Below, piece after piece: positions 1-6,143 of a stretch of 9,132 bases of DNA (within the stretch, counting starts at the first letter, position 1; the number at the start of each line of letters is the position of its first letter). This stretch comes from an uncultured Acidobacteriaceae bacterium. Lineage in GTDB: Bacteria > Acidobacteriota > Terriglobia > Terriglobales > Acidobacteriaceae. The translations under genes and the position numbers were made by a program. The notes under the pieces were generated by a model. That model saw only the letters and a program-made list of their open reading frames with translations. It did not search any database and was not told the origin of the DNA. The stretch lies in the NCBI GenBank assembly GCA_903842845.1, contig CAIMNN010000379.1:1-9132 (forward strand), given 5' to 3'.

Positions 1-170
1 GAATCGCGGAGCCAGCGGCCTTGCTGGTGGAGGCGGGCGGTGCTGTCGGAAGTGAAGTTGTAGTTGGTGAGGTCGGGTGCGGTGGATTGCGCGTGGAGAT
101 GGGTTGTTGCGAAGAGGATTAAGCTTGCGGCGCTGGCGAGTAGAGTTAGATAGAGGATGAATCTGCGCAC
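1..170 (-). CDS. N-terminus of an exported protein of unknown function (partial)
   Basis: This is the 5' end of a minus-strand gene cut by the left edge of the window; 56 codons are present. It starts at a GTG (170-168) preceded by GGAG (180-177) with a 6-base gap, a good ribosome binding site. Residues 1-31 form a clear Sec signal peptide: basic start MRRF, a hydrophobic core (LYLTLLASAASLILFATT), and a likely cleavage near LHAQ-S. The mature part begins STAPDLTNYNF and ends RLHQQGRWLRDS. The GRWLRDS stretch resembles the start of GH5-type secreted glycosidases, where a 'G-x-W-L-x-D-x-x-G' segment precedes the catalytic barrel. That is a weak guess from a few residues and could easily be wrong. 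It lies 71 bases downstream of the TlpA-like gene on the same strand, with no terminator seen between them, so it may share that transcript. Confidence 0.72.
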   Translation of the reverse strand, partial: MRRFILYLTLLASAASLILFATTHLHAQSTAPDLTNYNFTSDSTARLHQQGRWLRD

Positions 171-241
171 GGTAAGCTCCGCGAGGAATTAAAGGAATGC
201 TAACATCCTGAGCGATGTTTAACTATTAAGGTTCGCGCAGG

Positions 242-799
242 TTACGGTTTAAGCAGAGTTTTGATGCGGGCCTCGATGAGCGCGGGGTCAGTTTCGCCTT
301 CGAAGCGTGCACGGATGATGCCGTGGCTGTCTATGAGGTAAGTGATGGGGACGCCGAGGATTCCGCCGTAGGTTGTGCCGAGTTTGGCGTCGCCCATCGC
401 GATGGGATAGTGGATGTGCATTTTTGTTGCGGCTTTGAAAGCGTCGGCAGGCGCATCGTCGATGGAGATACCGAGTACGGCGAGGTTTGTGTCGCCGTAC
501 TTTGCCGGCCACTGGTCGAAGAGCGGCATCTCTTTGATGCACGGTCCGCACCACGAGGCCCAGAAGTTCAGCAGCACGACGCGGCCCTTGAGGCTGGCGA
601 GGTCGATGGTGCGGTGGTCGAGTGCAGTGCGGTGGAGTGGTGGCGCGGGACGATTGAGGAGATTTTTTTGCGCTGGGTGCGCGGGTGCCTGCGCCGCGGT
701 GGTGAGAGATGCGGCGCAGAGCAGGAGCGCGGCGATTGCGGCAATTGAGCTAGTGCGCAACGGGGTAGCCTTTGGCGGCCCAGTCGGTGCCGAAGTCAT
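242..799 (-). CDS. TlpA/ResA-like thiol-disulfide oxidoreductase, exported
   Basis: A thioredoxin-fold protein of the TlpA/ResA (AhpC-TSA/Redoxin) family, expected to reduce disulfides in the cell envelope, for example in cytochrome c or metalloprotein maturation. From the ATG at 799 it has 185 residues. A hydrophobic signal segment spans about residues 16-38, ending TTAAQA. The domain opens with the typical N-terminal strand (RPAPPLHRTALDHRTIDLASLKG), then VVLLNFWASWCGPC with the redox pair Cys84 and Cys87. It continues with the family's 'LGISID' strand and the cis-proline region GVPITYLID (Pro151). The start is ambiguous. The ATG at 799 has no convincing ribosome binding site and overlaps the upstream rhodanese gene by 50 bases. 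An in-frame TTG at 760-758 has AAGG 8 bases upstream, begins directly at the signal peptide (LRTSSIAAIAALLL), gives 172 residues and overlaps by only 11 bases, so it may be the true start. Function as a reductase is certain at family level; the partner is unknown. Confidence 0.9.
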   Translation of the reverse strand: MTSAPTGPPKATPLRTSSIAAIAALLLCAASLTTAAQAPAHPAQKNLLNRPAPPLHRTALDHRTIDLASLKGRVVLLNFWASWCGPCIKEMPLFDQWPAKYGDTNLAVLGISIDDAPADAFKAATKMHIHYPIAMGDAKLGTTYGGILGVPITYLIDSHGIIRARFEGETDPALIEARIKTLLKP

Positions 800-1181
800 T
801 TTCGATGTAAAGGACTTTTACATTGGTGAAGCCAAGCGCGGCGAGTGTGGCGTAAGCGGGTCCGACGTTGGGGCAGCGGCCCCAGGGGCAGCATCCGCAG
901 TAGAGGATGATAGGCGCGGATTTTGAGAGCGCGGCGACGCGGGCTTTGATGGCGTCGGCGTTGGGGCCGGTGTACTCTGCGCCGGGGATGTGGGCCTGCG
1001 TGTACATCATCTTTGAGCCGACTTGGAGTATGAGCGGCGGGTTGGCGGGCTTTTGCGCGAGGAGCGTGTTGAGCTCGGCGGGCGGGATGAGGTGGTCTGT
1101 GGGGATGTTGAGGGCTGTGCCGGATTGGGAGTGCAGTGCAGGAGCGATGAGGAGTGCAAGCAGGGTGAAGAGTTTGCGCAT
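750..1181 (-). CDS. Exported rhodanese-like protein with Cys-rich active-site loop
   Basis: A single-domain rhodanese-like protein of 143 residues with an N-terminal signal peptide (MRKLFTLLALLIAPALHSQS). The start is the ATG at 1181-1179, chosen because AGAGG lies 7 bases upstream and the signal peptide begins there; the longer open frame to 1316 runs into the gyrB terminator and is unlikely. Family marks are the strand LILQVGS, the segment HIPGAEY (64-70), the strand PIILYC entering the active-site loop, and the C-terminal W-A-A-K-G-Y-P-V (134-141). The loop reads C95-G-C-C-P-W-G-R-C-P, longer and more Cys-rich than the classical six-residue CxxxxR loop. It has four cysteines (95, 97, 98, 103), so metal or redox chemistry is possible besides sulfur transfer. 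The usual 'L-x-G-G' after the loop is replaced by YIENDFGTDW. It overlaps the TlpA-like gene downstream, suggesting translational coupling and a joint envelope role in thiol or sulfur handling (inference). Confidence 0.88.
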   Translation of the reverse strand: MRKLFTLLALLIAPALHSQSGTALNIPTDHLIPPAELNTLLAQKPANPPLILQVGSKMMYTQAHIPGAEYTGPNADAIKARVAALSKSAPIILYCGCCPWGRCPNVGPAYATLAALGFTNVKVLYIENDFGTDWAAKGYPVAH

Positions 1182-1221
1182 GGTGTGCCTCTGAGGTGAT
1201 TGTAAATCCAGTTTTGACTCT

Positions 1222-1269
1222 AAATAGAAAAAGCCCACGCCGAGAGAAGTTGTTACATCGGCGCGGGCT
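1222..1269 (-). terminator. Intrinsic terminator of gyrB
   Basis: On the minus strand, 24 bases after the gyrB stop codon, AGCCCGCGCCGA (1269-1258) pairs with TCGGCGTGGGCT (1243-1232) over 12 base pairs including one G-U, with a 14-base loop. A TTTTT run (1232-1228) and a T-rich tail (CTATTT) follow directly. This is a textbook Rho-independent terminator. It separates gyrB from the rhodanese/TlpA genes, which therefore probably need their own promoter in the 40-odd bases between the terminator and the rhodanese start, or rely on readthrough. Confidence 0.9.
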
Positions 1270-1293
1270 GATCGATTGAAAGTGAGTGAAAAA

Positions 1294-3888
1294 TTAAACA
1301 TCCAAATTTCGCACATCGAGGGCGTTTTCTTCGATGAACTTGCGGCGTGCTTCGACGTCTTCGCCCATGAGGGTTGTGAAGATGGTCTCGCACTCGGCGA
1401 TGTCCTCGAGTTTGACGCTGAGGAGTGTGCGGCGCTCGGGGTCCATGGTGGTTTCCCAGAGCTGGGTTGAGGTCATTTCGCCGAGGCCTTTGTAACGCTG
1501 CACGTCGTACTCGCGGCGGCCCTGCTCGATGACGTACTCGAAGAGCTCGCGTGCGGTTTGTTTTTCGACGGGCTCGCGATTTGCGCGCGAGGATTTTTTA
1601 GCGGCAGGTTTAGCTTTTACTGGTTCGCCCTTAGCGGTTTCGCCTTCGACTGCGACTTCGGCTTCGTCGTCGGTGGCTTCGGGAGCGGCCTTGGCGTATT
1701 CGATGAGGAAGGGCGGCTCGAGATATTCCTTGATCTGCGAGAACTTGGCCATCATCTGGCGATACTCGGGGCTGGAGGCGAGTGACCAGTCGACCTTGCG
1801 GTGCGCGCCCTGCGCGTCGATGAATTCGACGGACCAGGTCTGGTGTTCTTCGTCCTGCACGGGCTCGCCGACGGACTTGAAGAGGAACTCTTCGCCGACT
1901 TCGATGAGCGCCTTGCGGAGAGCCTTGAGCTTCTCGGGGACCTTGGTTGATTTTTCTGGTGAAGTGAAGTCGGCGCGGCTGGTGAGTTCGGTCTCAGCGA
2001 GGAGCTGCGTGACGCGCTCGTTGCGGATGCGCTTGTTGACCTTGTCGTAGAAGCCGATGTACTCGTCGAGGTGGCCGATGAACTTGGTGAGCGCGGGGCC
2101 TTCGATCTTGCTGGCGGCTTCGCCGTGGCGGACGATCATGCCGTCGGAGGCGCGCTTGACCATGACCTTGACGAACTCGCGCTCGTCCTTGATGTACTGC
2201 TCGAAGCGGCCCTTCTTGATCTTGAACAACGGCGGCTGCGCGATGTAGATGTTGCCCTTCTTGACCAGCTCAGTCATGTGGCGGAAGAAGAAGGTCAACA
2301 ATAATGTGCGAATATGCGAGCCGTCGACGTCGGCGTCCGTCATGAGGATGATCTTGTTGTAGCGGATCTTGGTGGGATCGAAGTCGTCCTTGCCGATGCC
2401 GCAGCCGAGTGCGGTGATCATGGCGCGGATTTCCTCGTGACCGAGCATCTTGTCGTAGCGTGCCTTCTCAACGTTGAGAATTTTTCCCTTGAGAGGGAGG
2501 ATTGCCTGGAAGCGGCGATCACGGCCCTGCTTGGCGGTGCCGCCGGCGCTTTCGCCCTCGACGAGGTAGAGTTCGCAGCGCTCGGGGTTGCGTTCGGAGC
2601 AGTCGGCGAGCTTGCCGGGGAGTCCGCCGCCATCGAGCGCGCCTTTGCGGCGAGTGAGGTCGCGGGCCTTGCGTGCTGCTTCGCGTGCGCGTGCGGCTTC
2701 AATGGCCTTGTTGATGATGCGCTTGGCGATGGGCGGGTTCTGCTCAAGGAACATGCCGAGGCGCTCGTTGACGAAGGCCTGGACGGTGCCGGCGATGTCG
2801 GAGTTGAGCTTGCCCTTGGTCTGGCCTTCGAACTGCGGCTGCGAGAGCTTGACGCTGACCACGGCAACGAGTCCTTCGCGGACGTCATCACCGGAGAGAT
2901 TTTCTTTTACGTCTTTGAAGAGGCCGAGCTGCTGGCCGACGGCGTTGACGGTGCGAGTCAAGGCAGTTCTGAATCCTGACAGGTGCGAGCCGCCGTCGAC
3001 GGTGTTGATGTTGTTGGCGAAGCTGAAGACGGTCTCAGAGTAATTGTCGTTGTACTGGAGGGCGACTTCGATCTCGACCTTGTCGCGAGTCGCTTCCATC
3101 ATGATGGGTTTGTCGTGGAGGACGGTCTTGCCGCGGTTGATGTGCTTGACGAATTCGGCGATGCCGCCGGCGTATTTGAACTCGGACCTGCGTGGCTCGC
3201 CGGTCTTGGCGTCGGCGGTGCGCTCGTCGGTGAGCGTGATGGTGAGGCCCTTGTTGAGGAAGGCGAGCTCGCGCAAACGTTGAGCCAGGGTATCGTAGTT
3301 GAACTCGGTGACCGTGAAGATGGATTTGTCAGGGAGAAAGTGCACCTGTGTGCCGCGCTTCTTGGATGCGCCGAGCTTGCGGAGTTCGCTGACGGGGTCT
3401 CCGCAACTGAAGTCCATCTCCCAGGTGAAGCCGTCGCGCCAGATCTCGACGTTGAACTCCTGCGAAAGCGCGTTGACGCAACTGACGCCGACGCCGTGGA
3501 GGCCGCCTGAAACTTTGTAGGTGGAGGCATCGAACTTGCCGCCGGCGTGGAGCTTGGTGAGGACGACCTGGACGGCAGGCATCTTCTCGCCGTTGGGGAG
3601 GGTCTTCATGTCGACGGGAATGCCGCGGCCGTCATCGACGACGGTGATGGAGTTGTCGACGTGGATTGTGCAATCAATCTTGGTGGCGTACCCGGCGAGT
3701 GCTTCGTCGACGGAGTTGTCGACGACTTCGTAGACGAGATGATGGAGACCCATCTCACCCGTGGAACCTATGTACATGGCGGGGCGCAGGCGAACCGCCT
3801 CAAGGCCTTCGAGAATTTTGATGTTCTCGCTTGTATAACTTTTTTCGGGACCGTCGGGGGATGTGTGCTTGTTCTCGTCTTTTGCCAT
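1294..3888 (-). CDS. gyrB: DNA gyrase subunit B
   Basis: The ATPase subunit of type IIA topoisomerase gyrase, which with GyrA introduces negative supercoils; cytoplasmic, acting as A2B2. It has 864 residues, the long Gram-negative form. Domains in order: GHKL ATPase (about 20-230) with the catalytic-base segment E54-VVDNSVDEA, DDGRGIP (85-91) and GGLHGVGVS (128-136); transducer domain (about 235-410); Toprim domain with E444 in LVEGESAGG and the metal-binding triad D518, D520, D522 in DADVDG; a gyrase-specific Toprim insertion (about 570-780); and the closing motif QRYKGLGEM (797-805) with a GyrB-type tail (MGEDVEARRKF). The tail and the MDPERRTLL segment favour GyrB over ParE. Residues about 731-780 form a low-complexity linker, first acidic then Lys/Ala-rich. 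The ATG at 3888 has GAGG (3900-3897) 8 bases upstream. It is transcribed alone: a divergent gene lies upstream, a terminator follows, and no dnaN or recF neighbours are in the window. Confidence 0.98.
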   Translation of the reverse strand: MAKDENKHTSPDGPEKSYTSENIKILEGLEAVRLRPAMYIGSTGEMGLHHLVYEVVDNSVDEALAGYATKIDCTIHVDNSITVVDDGRGIPVDMKTLPNGEKMPAVQVVLTKLHAGGKFDASTYKVSGGLHGVGVSCVNALSQEFNVEIWRDGFTWEMDFSCGDPVSELRKLGASKKRGTQVHFLPDKSIFTVTEFNYDTLAQRLRELAFLNKGLTITLTDERTADAKTGEPRRSEFKYAGGIAEFVKHINRGKTVLHDKPIMMEATRDKVEIEVALQYNDNYSETVFSFANNINTVDGGSHLSGFRTALTRTVNAVGQQLGLFKDVKENLSGDDVREGLVAVVSVKLSQPQFEGQTKGKLNSDIAGTVQAFVNERLGMFLEQNPPIAKRIINKAIEAARAREAARKARDLTRRKGALDGGGLPGKLADCSERNPERCELYLVEGESAGGTAKQGRDRRFQAILPLKGKILNVEKARYDKMLGHEEIRAMITALGCGIGKDDFDPTKIRYNKIILMTDADVDGSHIRTLLLTFFFRHMTELVKKGNIYIAQPPLFKIKKGRFEQYIKDEREFVKVMVKRASDGMIVRHGEAASKIEGPALTKFIGHLDEYIGFYDKVNKRIRNERVTQLLAETELTSRADFTSPEKSTKVPEKLKALRKALIEVGEEFLFKSVGEPVQDEEHQTWSVEFIDAQGAHRKVDWSLASSPEYRQMMAKFSQIKEYLEPPFLIEYAKAAPEATDDEAEVAVEGETAKGEPVKAKPAAKKSSRANREPVEKQTARELFEYVIEQGRREYDVQRYKGLGEMTSTQLWETTMDPERRTLLSVKLEDIAECETIFTTLMGEDVEARRKFIEENALDVRNLDV

Positions 3889-3919
3889 CTGGTCAACCTC
3901 GGGGGAGCCACCGTTTGTA

Positions 3920-3990
3920 GGCGAAAAACCGGCCTGAAAATGGGAAGCGCCGGATGCCGCTAAATGCTTGAGATAAGGTGGTTTTTCGCC
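3920..3990 (-). promoter_or_regulatory. 11-bp perfect inverted repeat in the gyrB leader
   Basis: GGCGAAAAACC at 3920-3930 is exactly mirrored by GGTTTTTCGCC at 3980-3990. Both arms lie between the proposed gyrB transcription start (near 3998) and the gyrB ATG (3888), so the leader RNA could form an 11-bp stem closing a 49-base loop, with the 3' arm ending about 20 bases before the GAGG ribosome binding site. It could be a leader RNA fold, or a pair of oppositely oriented protein sites with a centre-to-centre distance of 60 bases. The sequence shows the repeat; its role is inferred. Confidence 0.5.
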
Positions 3991-4004
3991 CAGTTTCTAG
4001 CTTA

Positions 4005-4013
4005 ATTTTATCA
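4005..4013 (-). promoter_or_regulatory. Extended -10 promoter for gyrB
   Basis: Read on the minus strand, TG-A-TAAAAT (4013-4005) is an extended -10 element whose hexamer matches TATAAT at five of six positions. No good -35 box is found 17 bases upstream, which fits an extended -10 promoter. The start would be near 3998, giving a gyrB leader of about 110 bases. It lies in the 305-base gene-free divergent region 3889-4193, which also holds the leader inverted repeat and a plus-strand promoter and is AT-rich on its right half. Confidence 0.5.
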
Positions 4014-4130
4014 TGCGCGGAGGGGTGACGGGAGGGTGCTTAAGGGGGCGTAGAGTCGCGTTAAATGACATTACAAACAATATCGTAATTTGCGTTAAAG
4101 TGCTGATATTTCCGTGCGAACATATTTTGA

Positions 4131-4160
4131 TTGTTTCTATTTGTTTAGCAGGGATATTAT
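4131..4160 (+). promoter_or_regulatory. Probable promoter of the seven-helix membrane protein gene
   Basis: TTGTTT (4131-4136) and TATTAT (4155-4160) are separated by 18 bases. The -10 box matches five of six consensus positions; the -35 box matches only three. The start would fall near 4167, leaving a short leader of about 27 bases with GGAG at 4181-4184. The flanking 100 bases are markedly AT-rich compared with the coding regions. Confidence 0.45.
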
Positions 4161-4193
4161 GTAGTCTCAGATTGCGGTTTGGAGCAGTTAATT

Positions 4194-5048
4194 ATGCCAA
4201 TGTTCGAAGTTAGTACTTTATTGGCGGGGACGGAGTTCCTTGTCTCGGCTTTGGCATTGCTTGTTTTTTATCTAAGAGGCTGGCATAAGTACTACAAAGC
4301 GATGTCGGTGTACCTGGCGTTTCGCTTTTTGAGCGGTGTGGTGGTGACGCCGATCATCCTGCAACAGATCAAGCAATCATCGACGGAGACTCACTCGCTG
4401 TCACTGACCGTTTTCTGGATCAACTACATGATCTCGGCGGTGATGATATTTGGGGTATATGCGGGGATATTGAAATCGGCGTTTGCCGCGCTGCCGAAGC
4501 TTGCGCATATGGGGCGGGTTGGGTTCCAGTGGATGCTGTCGTTTTTTGGGATATTGGTGCTGGCGCTCTCAATTGAGGGACTGGGAAGCGGGCAGTTGCT
4601 TGCAGGATTGTTCAACAACTTCACGCATGCGATGTGCATCCTGGAGCTGTGCATGCTGGCGTTTCTGTTGATAGGGATGAAGGCGCTGCGCATCTCAGTG
4701 AAGGATGTGAGCTTTGGCATCGCGCTGGGCTTTGCGGTGCTGGCGATAACGAACCTGATGCACTCAGTGAACGGATTGCGTGAGTATTTTGGGGCGGCGA
4801 CGCTGCAGCATATATACCAACTGGTGAGCCTTACGGCGCTTGGAATCTGGAGCGCTTATGCGGCGCAGCCAGTGAAGCGGCGTGAGCCGGTGCTGCTGCC
4901 GTTGCGTACGATGCTGCACCGGTGGAATGAGATAGCGAGCGCGATGGGACACAAAGAGACGAAGGTACTGCGTCCGCGTCAAGCGAGCTTCTTTTTGAAA
5001 GATGTGGAGAAGATAGTGGACCGCGCGTTTGAAGAGAACTTCAAGTAA
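4194..5048 (+). CDS. Unidentified seven-helix integral membrane protein
   Basis: I do not recognise this 284-residue protein. It shows about seven hydrophobic helices, near residues 10-27, 38-56, 69-95, 110-131, 143-163, 172-191 and 204-224, followed by a polar tail of about 60 residues (basic at PVKRREP, acidic/basic at KDVEKIVDRAFEENFK) that is probably cytoplasmic. Charges between helices (RGWHKYYK, MGRVG) fit an inner-membrane protein. No catalytic motif, signal peptide or known transporter signature is evident. The layout loosely resembles uncharacterised membrane proteins I associate with Acidobacteriota, and topologically the 7TM sensory input domains, but no output domain follows. The ATG at 4194 is chosen because GGAG sits 9 bases upstream; a TTG at 4179 would add five residues (MEQLI) but has no ribosome binding site. 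It is divergent from gyrB and convergent with the nitroreductase gene, overlapping it by 8 bases, so it is most likely transcribed alone. Confidence 0.85.
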   Translation: MPMFEVSTLLAGTEFLVSALALLVFYLRGWHKYYKAMSVYLAFRFLSGVVVTPIILQQIKQSSTETHSLSLTVFWINYMISAVMIFGVYAGILKSAFAALPKLAHMGRVGFQWMLSFFGILVLALSIEGLGSGQLLAGLFNNFTHAMCILELCMLAFLLIGMKALRISVKDVSFGIALGFAVLAITNLMHSVNGLREYFGAATLQHIYQLVSLTALGIWSAYAAQPVKRREPVLLPLRTMLHRWNEIASAMGHKETKVLRPRQASFFLKDVEKIVDRAFEENFK

Positions 5049-5652
5049 GATCAGCCTGAGCTGAGAAGACCCCTTCAAAAACCAATTCAGAGAGCGGCAT
5101 TCTGCTGCTGGGGACGTCGCGTTCACGGTAGGGGTCGGGGAGCGTGGCGGAGTCAGCGCGTTTGCCGACTGCGATGGCCACGTGGACTTCATAGCCGTCG
5201 GGGATGTTGAGCTCCAGCTTTGCGAGTTCGCGATCGATGCCGGCCATGACGTGAGTGTTGAAGCCTTTGAGCGTAGCCTGCAAAGCAAAAAAACCTGAGG
5301 CGGTGCCGGCATCAAAAACATGCATGGGGAGCGGATGAAGCTGGCCGGAGTTGGGCGAGCGGCTTTCAAGCTTGGTGAGCAGAAAGACGAGCGCCGCGGC
5401 GTGTTGCGCCCAGACCTGGTTAGCGGGCGCGAGAATGCTGACGAATCGCTGCCATGAGTTGGAGCCGCGGAGCGAGTAAACGAATCGCCAGGGCTGCGAG
5501 TTGGAGGAGGATGGCGCCCAGTGTGCGGCTTCGAGCAGCGTGTGCAGTTGCTCGACTGAGATTGGTTCGTCGGTGAAGGCGCGCGAGGACCAGCGGTCGA
5601 GGAAGATTTTGTCGATGGGGTGGCCGCTGGTTCGTTGTGTTGTTGCGCTCAT
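5041..5652 (-). CDS. Nitroreductase-family FMN oxidoreductase
   Basis: A 203-residue flavoprotein of the NfsB/Frp-like nitroreductase superfamily, expected to use NAD(P)H and FMN to reduce nitro compounds, quinones or similar acceptors; cytoplasmic and usually dimeric. Diagnostic segments are RWSSRAFTDEPIS (20-32), whose R-x-S-x-R binds the FMN phosphate, LLEAAHWAPSSSNSQPWRFVY (39-59) with the N-x-Q-P-W flavin contact, the mid-protein D-A-G-T-A-S helix (114-119), IAVGKR (160-165) and the C-terminal R-x-P-L-S-E-L-V-F (184-192). Length matches the family. The ATG at 5652 is preceded by AGAGGTGATGTA, a well-placed ribosome binding site. It lies downstream of rpmA on the same strand but behind a strong terminator, so it probably has its own promoter in the 70 bases before its start; none is convincing. 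Its stop codon overlaps the 3' end of the convergent membrane-protein gene. The physiological substrate cannot be told. Confidence 0.93.
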   Translation of the reverse strand: MSATTQRTSGHPIDKIFLDRWSSRAFTDEPISVEQLHTLLEAAHWAPSSSNSQPWRFVYSLRGSNSWQRFVSILAPANQVWAQHAAALVFLLTKLESRSPNSGQLHPLPMHVFDAGTASGFFALQATLKGFNTHVMAGIDRELAKLELNIPDGYEVHVAIAVGKRADSATLPDPYRERDVPSSRMPLSELVFEGVFSAQADLT

Positions 5653-5722
5653 TACATCACCTCTTGGTTACGCTCATTTGATGCGTGTGGGCGTGTGCGG
5701 GATGCAAACCGAGTGGAGACGC

Positions 5723-5764
5723 AAAAACGCTGCGCTATGGGAGTTACCCCTGAGGCGCAGCGTT
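5723..5764 (-). terminator. Intrinsic terminator of the rplU-rpmA operon
   Basis: On the minus strand, starting 30 bases after the rpmA stop, AACGCTGCGC (5764-5755) and GCGCAGCGTT (5735-5726) form a perfect 10-bp stem. The 19-base loop can itself fold (GGGG-TAACT-CCC). The 3' arm runs straight into TTTTT (5727-5723). This ends the L21/L27 transcript before the nitroreductase gene. Confidence 0.88.
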
Positions 5765-5793
5765 GATGTGTATTGGAAAATCTAAAGCGTAGC

Positions 5794-6057
5794 TTATGCT
5801 TCGGCGATGGGCTCGATGGAAGCAAAGCGGCCATGGTTGCCACGGTCGGCGAACTTGACGCGACCTGTGACCTTGGCGAAGAGCGTGTCATCAGAGCCGC
5901 GGCCGACGTTGAGGCCCGGCTTGATGCGTGTGCCGCGCTGGCGGACGATGATGGACCCGCCGGTGATGACCTCACCAGCGAAGGCCTTGACGCCAAGGCG
6001 TTGCGCGTTGGAGTCGCGCCCGTTAGTAGAACTGCCTCCACCTTTTTTATGTGCCAT
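5794..6057 (-). CDS. rpmA: 50S ribosomal protein L27
   Basis: An 87-residue L27 protein of the large ribosomal subunit; its N-terminal tail reaches the peptidyl transferase centre and helps place the tRNAs. The sequence is canonical: MAHKKGGGSSTNGRDS at the start, RLGVKAFAGEVITGGSIIVRQRGT in the middle, PGLNVGRGSDDTLFAKVTGRVKF towards the end. The N-terminus begins directly with MAHKKGGGS, so there is no cleavable extension of the Firmicutes kind. The ATG at 6057 has AAGGA 9 bases upstream. It follows rplU by 86 bases in the usual rplU-rpmA order. The GTPase gene obgE, which often follows rpmA, is absent; a terminator and then a nitroreductase gene follow instead. Confidence 0.98.
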   Translation of the reverse strand: MAHKKGGGSSTNGRDSNAQRLGVKAFAGEVITGGSIIVRQRGTRIKPGLNVGRGSDDTLFAKVTGRVKFADRGNHGRFASIEPIAEA

Positions 6058-6073
6058 TGTCCTGAATCCTTCC

Positions 6074-6136
6074 TCAGGGGCTGAAGCCCCGTCAATCCTT
6101 GCTTAGTGTTGCGGCCCGGCTAAAGCCGTGCCCTGA
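6074..6136 (-). repeat. REPIN-like pair of palindromes between rplU and rpmA
   Basis: Two GC-rich palindromes lie in the 86-base gap between rplU and rpmA. GGGGCTGAAGCCCC (6077-6090) is a perfect 6-bp stem with a 2-base loop. CGGCTAAAGCCG (6117-6128) is a 5-bp stem extended outwards by GGC/GCC beyond one mismatch. The unit is bounded by TCAGGG (6074-6079) and its exact complement CCCTGA (6131-6136), so the two hairpins face each other in inverted orientation over 63 bases, the architecture of a REPIN (a mobile pair of REP sequences). The palindrome type matches repeats I associate with acidobacterial genomes. In the transcript it would place two stable hairpins between the L21 and L27 coding regions. 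Strand is nominal (that of the operon). Confidence 0.65.
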
Positions 6137-6143
6137 TACAAAA

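Noticed and set aside
1199..1204. TACAAT on the minus strand as a -10 box for the rhodanese gene.
   Set aside because: No -35 box at a proper distance; transcription would start only about 10 bases before the ATG, within the ribosome binding site.
1182..1316. N-terminal extension of the rhodanese-like gene (45 residues, beginning MCEIWMFNF).
   Set aside because: It would start inside the 3' end of gyrB and read through the gyrB terminator, while the ATG at 1181 has a good ribosome binding site and starts a clean signal peptide.
2314..2979. A 221-codon open frame on the plus strand opposite gyrB, and several other long antisense frames at 1529-3530.
   Set aside because: They lie wholly opposite a strongly conserved gyrB, have repetitive Ala/Glu/Val or Ser/Arg/Pro compositions typical of GC-rich shadow frames, and have no ribosome binding sites or recognisable domains.
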